In this document: positions 46,697 through 57,466 of the stretch, one piece after another | Numbering within the stretch: position 1 is the stretch's first letter | Layout: each line of letters starts with the position of its first letter | Position numbers and translations under genes: made by a program | DNA from: Bryum argenteum | Lineage: Eukaryota > Streptophyta > Bryopsida > Bryales > Bryaceae | Assembly (NCBI GenBank): GCA_037043015.1 | Contig: CM073328.1 | Span: 3,707,409 to 3,771,408 of the forward strand | DNA: 64,000 nucleotides | Reading direction: 5' to 3' | Notes under the pieces: generated by a model | The model's database searches: none | The model's input: only the letters and a program-made list of their open reading frames with translations | What the model was told of the DNA's origin: nothing

Positions 46697-47102
46697 ATGG
46701 TCTGTGAAGCTTACGACAATCGAATCATAAGCTTTACGAAGCTGAGGGGTATCAATCTCGTATTCTTAGTTCAAGTGTATATCAAGAGTCCAATTGAGTC
46801 TGCATGTATTCATATATTGATCTTCAAGGAATGTCTTGAGAGGTCACTAGAGAGTATTCATGAAGTTCCACATTTTCGAACAATAGAAACGTGCTTTGAA
46901 CGTTATGAGTTATCCGCTCATGAAGCTGGAGAGTTTTAATATCGCATTTATTTTTCACAGGGAAAACAGATCCTGCGGATGTGGCAGCAGTATTGCAAGT
47001 GGTGGAAGGAGGGTGGCTCGTTGATGATGACAAAGGACCGGGAGATTCAGATGGAAATGACAGAGGTGGCTTACGAGGAATAGGGCTACCAGTGCTTGCC
47101 AC
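46697..47102. other. Unassigned segment between RAE1 and UCH fragments
   Basis: After a TTTTTCACAG acceptor (46960) an open stretch reads ILRMWQQYCKWWKEGG and further acidic residues to a TAG near 47080. It is exon-like but I do not recognise it; it may be a fourth captured fragment. Confidence 0.35.
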
Positions 47103-48359
47103 GATGTGTTTGGGTTCGATGACGATCTGCTGGGCCATGGTGCCCACCCCTGTTCTTGCATTGCTGCTTCTCTTCCCCATCAACAAAGAGGTACCATCAA
47201 TTTCATTTTAGAGTTTTGACCTATTTTATCAATCATGTTTGAGTTAATTTGAGAGTGTTGTGGCAGTCTGAGGAGGCGAGCTTAGCAGAACAAAGCAAGA
47301 TTGTAGAGGCTGGACAAAAAGTAAGAATGCTTTTCCTTCATCAGCTCAATGGCCACTTTTTATTACTTTTGAGATTTAAAGAACCCCGTGGAACATTAGA
47401 ATAAATAAGCGTTGAGGAATCCTTCAAGACTTTCAATCCCTAAAGTTGGAATTGAACAAATTAGCTTCACGATCCCATTTGGTTCTGGGCGTTTAAGAAT
47501 CCTTTTTGATGTAGAGCTGTATCTTTCTTTTCAATGTTGGAATTGAACCAATCTGCTGAATATTCTACACAAATGATGAACTTCTTCTATCTTGTTTTGT
47601 CAAGATTTAGATAAATTTGGCATCGTATTGAGGTTCCTCTCTCTCACAATGCTTGAGCCTCACAATGTAATCGCAGGTGAGTGAGAAGGTTTATTACATG
47701 AAGCAAACCGTGGGAAATGCTTGTGGTACTATTGGTCTACTTCACGCTGTCGGCAACGTAGCCTCGCTAGTTAACCTCGGTATGGAAACACCCTTTTCTT
47801 TTCACTTGCACTTGGAACAGTGTTTTGCCTTTCCTGTTAATTAACCCCTAACTCTCCTTAAAACCCGAAACGGGTTTCGGAGGTACCCGCAGGAGAAAAA
47901 CTCAGCCAACTTTGACCATTATAATCTCACAAATGAAGAAGAATGAACGGTTCAAATTTGGTATGTGAGATGAATGTCAAGTGAACTTTGAGATCTTACG
48001 GTTAAATCTTTCAAATAATGCTTGGATTGAGATTTTTTGAGCTGAATCTAAAGGAAGGTCAAATTTTGTGACTTAAACCATTTTGCAACAAGGAGAGGTA
48101 GGGGTTAACATCAATTATGTGGCTAACTGCAGCGGAGGGCTCTTACTTGGAGCGCTTTGTCAAGAAAACTTCTTCCATGACTCCTGATGAGGTTCGAATG
48201 GCTCACTCTTATCTCGATATTGTTGTATTGCATCCTTTGTAAAGTGGAAATGCTTGAAAGTGGGGTTTATGATTTTTTGTACAGAAAGCGCACTTCCTTG
48301 AGACAGACAATGAATTAGAAGAGGCACATTCAGTGGCTGCGTGTGGTGGCGACACTGCG
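47103..48359 (+). pseudogene. Ubiquitin C-terminal hydrolase (UCH, UCHL3-like) fragment, five exons
   Basis: Exons to 47190, then 47267-47320, 47677-47779, 48133-48191 and 48285-48359 give [49 protein letters not shown] (containing the catalytic cysteine), EGSYLERFVKKTSSMTPDE and AHFLETDNELEEAHSVA. The phases of exons two to five agree and all borders are GT-AG. UCH enzymes of the C12 family remove small adducts from the ubiquitin C-terminus. It is broken: an extra G near 47132-47134 shifts the frame before AMVP, the N-terminus is missing, and the exons with catalytic His and Asp are absent. A piggyBac MITE sits in the third intron. Confidence 0.85.
47845..48104. mobile_element. piggyBac-type MITE in a UCH intron
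   Basis: TTAA at 47841-47844 and 48105-48108 flanks CCCCTAACTCTCCTT and the inverse of CCCCTACCTCTCCTT (14 of 15). 260 bp, no coding. Shares internal words with the MITE at 6171-6743. Confidence 0.85.
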
Positions 48360-48789
48360 GTAATAAGCCCTCCTCACTTTTTGGAGTATTCCATATTGCA
48401 ACTTTCAATATATAATAAGACGAACATCTTGTGGGCATGAATATCAAGGAACGAATAGAACAGACTGAGTTTTTCCATGGAAGATGAACATTAGAAATCT
48501 AGAACAAGAAATTTGAAAACTGATAAAATACTGAAAGCTGGGGTGCAATGCGGCTCTTATTCTTCCTTCAAGACAGGTTTGAAGCCGAATGCGAAGCTAG
48601 ATTTAAGCATGCCTACCTTCTGTATCCAGCAGTTAAAATGCAACTGTCTTAGCCTGTAAATGTCTGTACTGCATCCTTTTCTTTGGTCTTTCTAATTTGA
48701 AGCTGAAGGTTCACATGTTGCTCAAAGTTCTTGTCTTTAGAAAAGTGCACTTCGGTAGCTAGTTTCTGACGGTGGGAAACATGTGATAG
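48360..48789. other. Spacer or intron, no gene seen
   Basis: AT-rich sequence between the last recognisable UCH exon and the next exon-like stretch. Confidence 0.45.
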
Positions 48790-48901
48790 ATCGCAATCGT
48801 GCAACAGGAGAACATGGCATCGAAGCGGTTGATTTCAGCTCTAGATGCACTCCAGAGAACATGTCCGGCTGACAAGTGCTATAGACAGCAAAACTATGCG
48901 G
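48790..48901 (+). pseudogene. Unidentified exon-like fragment
   Basis: Opens after TAG at 48789 and ends at GGTACATG. It reads QQENMASKRLISALDALQ and then CPADKCYRQQNYA. The terminal part recurs in degraded form at 49130-49170 (DKCYRQQNYADHDNDPSF). I do not recognise the parent gene; it is not the expected next UCH exon. Confidence 0.4.
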
Positions 48902-49268
48902 GTACATGAGACAATCACCTCGCTCAAATCCATACCATCACCCAAAACTTTAAAATCAAATACCATGACATATCACGTGAATAGCTGACAAGTGCGCTTC
49001 AAGTAGAGTATCGAATTGTCTTCTGATCAGTGCCATTGTGCAGATTGGGCGGCGCAAGGGCGATAAACCGGCGATACATTTTGGACCATGTGCTAGTGAA
49101 GCAGCTGACAAGTGCTTCTGCAGAATTTGCAGCAAGTGCTTCAGCAGTTGACAAGTGCTACAGACAACAAAACTATGCAGACCACGATAATGATCCATCT
49201 TTCCTTGACGACCCAGAGGACAACATAGGCAGCAGGGTGCAAGGATCATCAGTTCACTCCTCTGTTTG
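48902..49268. other. Repeats of GCTGACAAGTGC, end of the foreign DNA
   Basis: GCTGACAAGTGC occurs at 48870, 48985, 49105 and, as TTGACAAGTGC, 49146, suggesting partial local duplications of the exon-like fragment above. Confidence 0.5.
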
Positions 49269-49307
49269 TTCATTCCTCTCCACGTCGATCTCGTCGAGGT
49301 TGCAAAC
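49269..49307. repeat. 39-bp direct repeat, right copy, containing transposase stop codon
   Basis: Counterpart of 41360-41398. It marks the right border of the foreign DNA and forms the last codons of the transposase frame. Confidence 0.9.
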
Positions 49308-52268
49308 CCCCCCACGCTGATGCTGGTGTAAACGTCGACGCCTGCTGAAATGTTGTATTTGGATGAGGGTTGTACAACCCCATCTGAAGACCTTGCATAA
49401 TCTGCAAGTAATTGAGGTTTTGAGGGGAGTAGTCGTGATTCGCTTGTGGAAGAGGATGCGGTAAAGCTGGAGGGACAGGAGGTCTTCCCCATCGCCGCGC
49501 GACAGTGTGGACGACGGACCCGTGGGAGCGAGGTGGAGATTCGGAGAAGCCCAAGTTCGACTCCGGGGAATCGCTTGGAGCGGCGCGGGGGAGGCTTGGA
49601 GTTAACCAGGGGGCCGCAAAGGCAAGCAAGGTCCCGGTAGGAGCTACGCTAGAGCACCACGGCCCATCTGAGGGCCCATACCACTGTGGCTGCGGGTCAG
49701 GGGGCACAGCTCCACGGTGTTGCCGTCCTGCTGCACCACTTCTACCGCTAGCACTGGTGAGGTTTGTTGCTAGAGCGCACCCACCGGTGTCCGAGGCCGC
49801 ACCTCCTCCCCGTGCGTCTCCGCCTAGTGCGGCTCCCCTCCGACTTCTTCCAGCAGGTGCTCCTCTCGCATTTTGTTGACGTGCCCGCTCCTCCCTATTC
49901 TGTGCTCTTTGAGCTGCTCGTTCCTCTTTTTCTTTTTGTTGTTGTTGCTTTGCAATCTTCCTCTGCTCCTTTGAAGCCTCTCTTTCCTCTTTTTTTTTTT
50001 TGGCAGCTGCTGCAATCTCTTCTTTTTTTGCAAGAAGATCTTCTAGTCCTTGCATGTAGTCCTGTGATGTCAAAATCCTGCTGTGTGTGTAGTCTAGAAG
50101 GGGTTGTTGTCTTTTTCTCTTCTTCGCAGGAATTAGTTCAGGCAAACGTAAGAACTGGTTTATGCTGTTGTTGTCCCTCTCCACCTCCTCCCTAAAAGTT
50201 GGATCTATAGGAACATGTTGCTCATTTGGTTCATAATTGGACTCATGTGATTCTGGCACATCAACATAATAGTGGCGGGTTCCTTGCAGATTTGTGTTTG
50301 TTGCATCTGAATCTAGAGATTCTAAACTCAAATTGTTGTAGTTGGTCGTGGCTGCTCCCGCATCAAAGTCAGATTCGCCTTGATTCAGTGGACGCTCCAT
50401 CTCATCACCTGCAGGCCCATTCCCACCAAGTTACAGGTTAGTTAAATCTCAAACTCTCCTTCACTTTTATGTTCATGGCTAATGGGTCACTGCCTGCTGC
50501 TTGCGTGATTTGTGGAGTACTTTAAAGAAACCACTCACACCGTTGTTCACTCACAATTCATGACATTTGCAGGTACTTGCTCTTTGTCAGAGTCGCACTC
50601 TCCTTCGCTGCCGTTGTCCCCGTTTTCACTGAGCTCGTCTTCGAGGTTATCCCCTCCCCCGGCTGATTGAAACCCCTTGCTTGGTAGTAGGGTGCTTGTT
50701 GTCGCTTCTTTGTCCAATGGCCATATTCCCGTTTTCTTGAAGCCGGATATTATGTTCTTTGGACTAAGTGCTTTGTCCAAGGCTTTTGATGTCCATGTGC
50801 ACAAATCAACCTTTTCCACCTTCTTCCCCTTGTTTTGCAACATCCATTCATCCCTGATTCGTCTAAATGCTGACTTGAATGGCTTAAAGCAGCTCACATC
50901 TAATGGTTGAAGTGCGTGACTTGTGTGTGCAGGAAGGGTTACTATGTCTAGTCCCTCCTTCATAGCCAAGGTGACAACCTCAAGAGTGACATGGGAGTTG
51001 TGGCCATCCAAAATCAGTAAGTGTCTATTCTCCTTGTCTATGCCTACTGTTTTCTTCAATTGCTTGAAGAAGTGTGACATCCAGCTTTGAAAGAGCCATT
51101 TAGTCATCCATGCATTAGGTTGCATGGCCATTAGTGCATCTTCCTCACAATCTCTTACATAATCATTCTTGAAATATGTCCCCTTTAGGATGTAGAAGTT
51201 TGGAAGTTTCCCCCCATTTGCATTGATGCAAGATAATACTGACAAATGCTCCCTTTGGTCTGGCTCTATGCTATGGACAGATTTAGATCCCACCTTGGCT
51301 AGCACGGTTGCTCCCCCTCCCCTTCCAGCTTGCACCCCACTCTCATCACAATTCCAAATGTGTGAGGGTGGGTACTTGAAGGTAGTGTACAAGTCCTCCA
51401 AGTTTTGATATAGACTAGAAACTGTAGATTGGCACAATCCCCTAGCTCTAGCAACCTCTAGTGGCTGTGATTTTCTATTGGCAATTTCAGGGTGCCTATT
51501 CTTAAAATTCCTCAACCATCCTCGTCCAGGGACTCCTCGTGCACTCCATGGAGTCTCCCTGGTTTGTGTGGCTTGGGCCACCTTCAACCTCAATTGCAAT
51601 GGGGTTAAAGGGTGGCCCAAGTCTTGCATTTTGAATAAATAGTCTACTAACTTTTCCTCTTCATCTTGTTGCAATGTTGGCTTCAGTCCTCTCCTCCTCC
51701 CTATTGTCTTGCCATATAAGTGATCTCTAAGTGATGTGTTTGGAACTCCAAAGGTACGGGCAGCAGTTCTCACCTTCATTCCTTGATCTGTGACTGCATC
51801 CATGGCCCTCCTCAATTGAGCATTAGTCCTATTCCCATTTCTCTTGTTTGTTGTCTCCCTTGTGGTGGTTGTTATGCCCTCTTGAGTACCTCTTGGTGCA
51901 TATGTAGGCCTCTCTTGATCGTGTGCACCTCTCCCCTCCCTGCTGAAATCAGTTTGGGAAGTGCCATGGTTCACCAAAGGTAATGTGTATCTCAAGCTCG
52001 CCCTCCTACCCCTCTCACTCATGTTTTGTGTTGACTGATTGGCAATTGTAGTAGAGCTCACATGTAATGTGGGATTTTGGCTTCTATACCTCCTTTTAGC
52101 CCCAAGTTCACTTTGTGCCATGTGATCCTCCCATTCTAACCCCTCTTCTAACCTTCGCCCATAGGAAAGTTGTGAGAAATCTTGCTGTGAAGACATAAGG
52201 GCTTGAGTCTCATGCACTATGTCTTCATCACTCCCTAAACCCTCACTTCCTCCCCCCAATGTGTCCAT
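49270..52268 (-). CDS. pogo/Tigger-type (DDE_1, CENP-B-like) transposase, two exons
   Basis: Exon 1 runs 52268-50555 and exon 2 runs 50408-49270. The donor GTGAGT and acceptor CCTGCAG are both phase 1, giving about 950 codons without interruption. Landmarks: a psq-type helix-turn-helix (LRRAMDAVTDQGMKVRTAAR, TFGVPNTSLRDHL, about residues 150-195), a second DNA-binding segment with GWLRNFKNRHPE, and a DDE domain with the three acidic residues in IWNCDESG, LLILDGHNSH and LQPLDVSCFKPFK, then GFKKTGIWPLD. Exon 2 encodes ILTSQDYMQGLEDLL, a Lys/Glu-rich coiled coil and a Gly/Ser/Pro-rich tail. All key residues are present, so it could be active in TA-directed transposition in the nucleus. The last 12 codons lie in the 39-bp repeat bordering the foreign DNA. 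Confidence 0.88.
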
Positions 52269-52725
52269 GCTTGCTCTAAACTCCCCCTACAAAGTATTGC
52301 TGCAACTGCCCTCTTACACGTGCAAAACAGACTTGCTCTCCACTCTTAACAAGCTCTCTTGTCTTCTAAAACAAAGCCCGCACAATTTGCAATGGTGCAC
52401 ATATTTAAACTTTGATCCAAGCACATCAGCCGTCAAATCCACCCACTCTTTACTGCAAATCCACCCAAACTGGGGGCAATTTATTGAGCACAAGTACACT
52501 TAATTATGGACTGCTGAAACCGCCATTTCCACCCACAAAGAGTCAATTAATCCACCAAGTTCATGGTGTGAACCGACCTCAAATGTTCCCAAAACCGGCC
52601 AATTTACCATGAATTTTTTTAACTTTGGTTTTTTACGAATCACTTCGGACGGTTCTACAGACCCTACCCATAAACCTACTGTGCGGTTTTTGGGGCTGGA
52701 CGGTTTTCACGACTCCTACCTTAAT

Positions 52726-53776
52726 CGATCTGTCTACCTACCTCGCTTCCAGCTTAGATGGTTCTTACTGATTGGTATTTATGGAAGAAAATCTTCTTGG
52801 GATACAATTCGTGTTTTCAAATGAAGCTTTGTTTTTACAAATTTTGCAACACCAGATTTGGAGCAGATCATGTTTTTTATAAGATTCTCAATTTCCTTGT
52901 GTTTCAATTCTTCATTCCAAGATCCACAAACTAATTCTATTTAACACTAAATGCACACCCTAACCCTAATGCTCGGAAAATATTCCACATGTGAGATCAC
53001 GGAATGTGACATGAAGGGAGGTTAGATGCATCTTAATGATATCCTAGAATGAGTTGGGATCTAGAAATGAGGTGGAATTTTAAACCTCAAATTTCAGTAA
53101 GAGAGGATAGTAAGATTTTGTGCTACTTTGAAGGTTTTATCTTTCGTGTTAAGAGTCAAATTTCTACATTTGGTGCACGTATGAGTTGATAACATGTAAT
53201 TTATGGACCACACCAATACACCATCCTAACCTTATCATATTCAAACAAATTCCTGTTGATTACAAGATTCATATCCGCTTTTACTTCAAATCAGCTCTGA
53301 CTTTGAGCACATGACACCAAGAGCTCAAACTACGCCCTTCCGATCATCACACTAAGTGTTCAACTCAGGGGTACATACATTGGTATACTCCGGAGAGTTT
53401 CTGTGATGAGATAATGTCAAAGTGAAACGCCTCTCGAATCAAACATACACAAACGACGACATAGCCCTCCATCAAGCCCTGTTTCTATTCTACTCTCATT
53501 ATCTGTATACTCTGTACATAGCATTCGAAGACTTCAAATCAAAGAGTCTAGTAGATAGCCTAAAATTCGGTGAGATACAACACATGACATATTTAAATAC
53601 CAAGTAGATTGTTGATTGATAATACTCCAACAAGCTTCTGTACAACGACGACCACCGAAGTGCGTCACCCTACCCTACTGAACATTTACAAAATGCTACA
53701 AAAATTGATCCGCTTCATCTCACGAACTATCAACAAGACGATGCAAGACACTATCTCGAAGACGGTAGACCTCAAC
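52726..53776. other. AWPM-19 3' flank of copy 4, with empty site for the 23.4-kb element
   Basis: No gene. 53400-53776 is nearly identical to the sequence flanking the mariner-type element at 23423-24359; here TCTGTACATAGC (53511-53522) is uninterrupted. Confidence 0.7.
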
Positions 53777-54376
53777 TTAGTAGGATCCAGGGTGAGCCGG
53801 GTTGGCCACATGTCCGACGGGGATTTTCATGTCAGTGTGGTGACCGTAGTCCGTGTGGTGTTGGTGGTTGTGACCTCCTACTCCTCCCATTCCCACTCCC
53901 GCAGCTCCGGCATTCGTGTTGTGACCAGCTCGCCCGAAACCCAAGTGCAGCGACAACAAGTACAGAAGCTCGAACAGCGCCAATATGATGATGAATGCCT
54001 CCACCACTTTCAGTCTGCGGGGGCGGTTGCCACCATTGTGAATCTGCTTGCAAGCAAGTCCCATGGCCAACAGAACCAGAAGCCAAGCCATCAACGAAGT
54101 GGCGGCAGCGGCAGCCAACGAGTCGCTCCTGAACAACCGCATGTGATGGAATCCAGCCAAGCATGACGCCAACCCCACCATGCACGCGATCAGCGTGATG
54201 GGCAGGAAGAAGTTCTGGGTGACATTGTTACCCACACCACCTTCACCGCGGCCAATGCCGGCGTCAAAGTTGCGGTTGAGAGCCCATCCAGCGAGGATTG
54301 CAGAAACCAAGTACAAGCAGAAGTTGATGACCAGAAGGGGAGTGGCGAGCCCGCGTCCAAGTCCTGCACCCGGCAT
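53777..54376 (-). CDS. AWPM-19-like membrane protein, copy 4, intronless
   Basis: 199 codons, starting MPGAGLGRG, with four hydrophobic helices, GWALNRNFD, MVGLASCLAGFHHM and LAMGLACKQI intact. It carries small changes (LVSAILAG for LVAAILAG, IHNGGNRP for IHTGGNRP) and the His/Gly-rich tail GHNHQHHTDYGHH ending in PGSY. No intron. Its promoter is the only one in the array with a perfect CACGTG about 145 bp upstream of the ATG, and it keeps a TTATAG box. It is probably an abscisic-acid-responsive membrane protein by family; the role here is inferred. Confidence 0.92.
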   Translation of the reverse strand: MPGAGLGRGLATPLLVINFCLYLVSAILAGWALNRNFDAGIGRGEGGVGNNVTQNFFLPITLIACMVGLASCLAGFHHMRLFRSDSLAAAAATSLMAWLLVLLAMGLACKQIHNGGNRPRRLKVVEAFIIILALFELLYLLSLHLGFGRAGHNTNAGAAGVGMGGVGGHNHQHHTDYGHHTDMKIPVGHVANPAHPGSY

Positions 54377-54521
54377 TGTGCTTGCTAGCTAATATCACTA
54401 CACTGATATGAGCAGAGATGGATTTCTGAAGAGTTGGTAGCTGCGTGAGTGATGAAGTTGGGAGTGGCGATGCTATAACTTAAGGGGGTGGAGGGAGAGG
54501 CCAAAGTTGCCGAGGGGTCGA

Positions 54522-54527
54522 CACGTG
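54522..54527. promoter_or_regulatory. CACGTG G-box/ABRE-like site upstream of AWPM-19 copy 4
   Basis: CACGTG within GACACGTGATG, about 145 bp upstream of the start codon at 54376. ACACGTG matches the core of abscisic-acid response elements. The corresponding positions in copies 2, 3, 5 and 6 read GCGCGAT, GCGCGAT, ACGCGAT and GCTCGAT and lack it. Confidence 0.5.
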
Positions 54528-54678
54528 ATGCAAATCCAGTTGGCGCTGCAGTGGCGTGCAGGGGCGGAGCCCCTTCTGAGTTCCAAGTGTTCTTTTCTTT
54601 TCAGTACATTAACTTACTGCAAACCTATCCCATTTATGGGGCTTCTGACTAGAAAGTAGTTGGGTTCATTTGAAAGAT

Positions 54679-55004
54679 ACACTACACAAGAGCTGGTAAT
54701 TAGTGTTAATGACTTCAATTACAGACGGTAACACTAAATATCACACGCCATCATAGTATTACAATACTAATTGTCAAACCATGTAGCACTAAATGTAAGA
54801 GCATGCATTTTTTTTTTGTAAGTGGAAGGATTTATTGAAAGTGGTGCAATTGTTGACAGTCAAGAAGAAAAGACAAGAAACATTGAGTGCAATGTCAACC
54901 CAAAGTGAAGAACACTATTTCTCAACTCTCTTGAAAATAGTGTTTACCACATTTAGTTAATACTAATCTCCAAGTAACACTAATTAACAACTCTTGTGTA
55001 GTGT
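54679..55004. mobile_element. MITE with ACACTACACAAGAG termini, copy C1
   Basis: Inverted ends ACACTACACAAGAG and CTCTTGTGTAGTGT bound 326 bp without coding. Related copies lie at the equivalent spacer position behind copies 5 and 6, so the insertion predates those duplications. Confidence 0.75.
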
Positions 55005-55239
55005 TTAGTTCAAAAGTTCTTGAAATTCTTGCTTCATCGTCCATATAGATTAAATTGACCACATTTTGGTGGATTTTCTTTAAAATAAATTTTCTTGTTT
55101 TTCCAAAACTTGAAATTTTGATTGATCATAACTCAAGCTCCGTACGGTGAAATTTGATATAATTTGGTAGGTAGGGCAATTAGATAGTTATAAACAAGAT
55201 CCTATAGTTGGACTTCATAGAATATATTTTTTAAATAAA

Positions 55240-55381
<142 letters not shown>

Positions 55382-55418
55382 GTTTATGGATTTTAGATAT
55401 GAGCTTCTTGGAGGTTAA

Positions 55419-55842
55419 CCCTTAAACGCCCAAGCAAGCCCGAGGGGCTTGATTCCAACAGAATCTTCCCTGTAGCTCTCACTGTACCCAGCTTTTCACT
55501 TATATTTTGATGTCAAATTGGTCATCTTCTTCTGATGCATTCAAAAAGTGAAATTTCACAATTCAAATCACAATTTGTATAAATGATTTTGTGCTTTGAA
55601 AGGATTGTGGTAGGTAGGTTGGAGTTGTACATAACCTTGTAGGAGGTTGCAAGCTCATCATTGATTGGTCTATTCATGATGCCCAAGTTCAAAAAGTGCA
55701 CTATTCATGATGCCCAAGTTCAAAAAGTGCACTATTCATGATGCCCAAGTTCAAAAAGTGCACTATTCATGATGCCCAAGTCCAAAAGATGTTGTGATCC
55801 AATTTCGGGCTGCTCGTTTCAGACCCCATGAGCGTTTAAGGG
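55419..55842. mobile_element. piggyBac MITE with the same 13-bp end as the large element
   Basis: TTAA at 55415-55418 and 55843-55846 flanks CCCTTAAACGCCC and GAGCGTTTAAGGG. The paralogous spacer at 61391-61410 has the single TTAA and no insert. The interior has a 31-bp tandem repeat and no coding. Confidence 0.92.
55670..55789. repeat. 31-bp tandem repeat, nearly four copies
   Basis: CTATTCATGATGCCCAAGTT followed by CAAAAAGTGCA, repeated inside the piggyBac MITE, last copy diverged. Confidence 0.9.
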
Positions 55843-55846
55843 TTAA

Positions 55847-56862
55847 TGTAGAGATTCTCCTTTAAGAATAAGAATTTGGCTTGAGGTAGAGAATTAAACT
55901 TTAACCCTTTCTTGTGACACATGAACAATGGTCAGTCTCGAAAAGATCTATACCGTTATCCTGATTTTTGGAATATGATCCCAAATGTGAATTTGTGGAA
56001 GATGACACTAGGAGGGTTTAAGTATGTGTCTCAGAAAGTAAAAGCTCCTTGCACAAGAGCCTACTGTATCATAATATCATCTAGGTTGAGATGAGATTTT
56101 GAAGACTTGATGTGGTATCTAATGGCACAAATTTTATAAAGAATGGACATGAAATGAGAGAGATTCCAGGCTTCAAAGCTTCGGATCTCTCATTTAGAAT
56201 GTCAAATTTCAATATCTCGTGCTCGTAAGAGTTTGTTTTACAATAACACTGAGAAGCAACTTTGCGCATCACCCGGATCATCGTAATTTGCACACAAATT
56301 ACTTCCTGAATACAGTGTAACTCTCAAATGACTACGGGAACTCAAATCATGCATGCAGGGTTGAATCCAATGTGAATAGTGTCATAACAATCAGGACTAG
56401 CTAAATTGGATGACAATTCCCCAGAAAATTTCTGCGATACGAGTGAGTAAACAACCCTACTTCAAGAACAGTTATCAATGTACTCGGTAGATAACAATGG
56501 AAGGGATCAATCTAACAGAGCCTTCACTGACCAAGTAGAAAGGACAAGTATGTACTGAGTACTCTAAACCATGCACGTGTACAAATCTTGAACATGATGG
56601 ACGTAAAGCTCTCGTATGAAGGTGCGATCATGACAAGTATACATGCCGAAGTGTGTGGTATGAATGACTAAGTGTGTGATACGAAGTAACTTGTTGATTG
56701 ATGATGCTCCAAAAAGCTTCCTTACAACGACGAGCCCCGGGGTCCGTCACCGTACCCTAATTCTACTGAATGTACAGAATGTTACAAAATTGAATTCGCT
56801 TTACCTCACAATCTATAAACATGACGACGCACGACATTCTCTTGAAGACGGTAGACCTCAAC
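55847..56862. other. AWPM-19 3' flank of copy 5, with empty site for the 61.6-kb MITE
   Basis: No gene. GGGTTTAAGTATGTGTCTCA at 56014-56033 is the uninterrupted counterpart of the Tourist-like insertion at 61623-62074. Confidence 0.65.
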
Positions 56863-57466
56863 TTAGTAGGTTCCAGGGTGAGCCGGGTTGGCCACATGTC
56901 CAACAGGAATCTTCATGTCGGTATGGTGACCGTAATCGGTGTGGTTCTGGTGGTTGTGACCTCCCACTCCTCCCATTCCCACTCCCGGAGCTCCGGCATT
57001 CGCGTTATGACCCCCCTTTCCGAATCCCAAGTGCAGCGACAACAAGTACAGAAGCTCGAACAGCGCCACGATGATGATGAATGCCTCCACCACTTTCAGT
57101 CTGCGGGGGCGGTTGCCACCAGTGTGAATCTGCTTGCACGCAAGTCCCATAGCCAACAGAACCAGAAGCCAAGCCATCAACGAAGTGGCAGCAGCGGCAG
57201 CCAACGAGTCGCTCCTGAACAACCGCATGTGATGGAATCCAGCCAAGCATGACGCCAACCCCACCATGCACGCGATCAGCGTGATGGGCAGGAAGAAGTT
57301 CTGGGTGACATTGTTACCCGGCCACACCGCCTTCACCACGGCCGATGCCGGCGTCAAAGTTGCGGTTGAGAGCCCATCCAGCGAGGATTGCAGCAACCAA
57401 GTACAAGCAGAAGTTAATGACCAGAAGGGGAGTGGCAAGCCCGCGTCCAAGTCCTGCACCCGGCAT
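56863..57466 (-). pseudogene. AWPM-19-like gene copy 5, 4-bp frameshift
   Basis: The start at 57466 and the whole family sequence are present, but a 4-bp insertion (GGCC at 57320-57323) shifts the frame after the GRGEGG segment. Downstream, the correct frame continues intact from NNVTQNFF through LAMGLACKQI to the His-rich tail, so the break is recent. Start and downstream frames are otherwise free of stops. TATA-like sequence upstream is changed to CTAAAAGC. Copy 6 is its closest relative by flank. Confidence 0.88.

Larger units (their letters stand above)
40616..52721 (-). mobile_element. Composite pogo/Tigger-type element carrying host gene fragments
   Basis: A 27-bp perfect inverted repeat, ATTAAGGTAGGAGTCGTGAA plus AACCGTC, at 40612-40638 and 52699-52725 bounds 12.1 kb. 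The flank reads as TA (pogo/mariner) or TTAA; both are possible from the sequence. The transposase gene starts about 450 bp inside the right end and reads leftward. The original element was probably about 4.2 kb (40616-41398 plus 49308-52721); the 7.9 kb between is foreign DNA flanked by 39-bp direct copies of the transposase gene end. Confidence 0.72.

Noticed and set aside
40616..52721. Assigning the composite element firmly to piggyBac because TTAA overlaps its ends
   Set aside because: The ends read TTAA-GGTAGG, but piggyBac ends here begin CCC, and the encoded transposase is pogo-type, which uses TA. TA is preferred but the flank alone does not decide.
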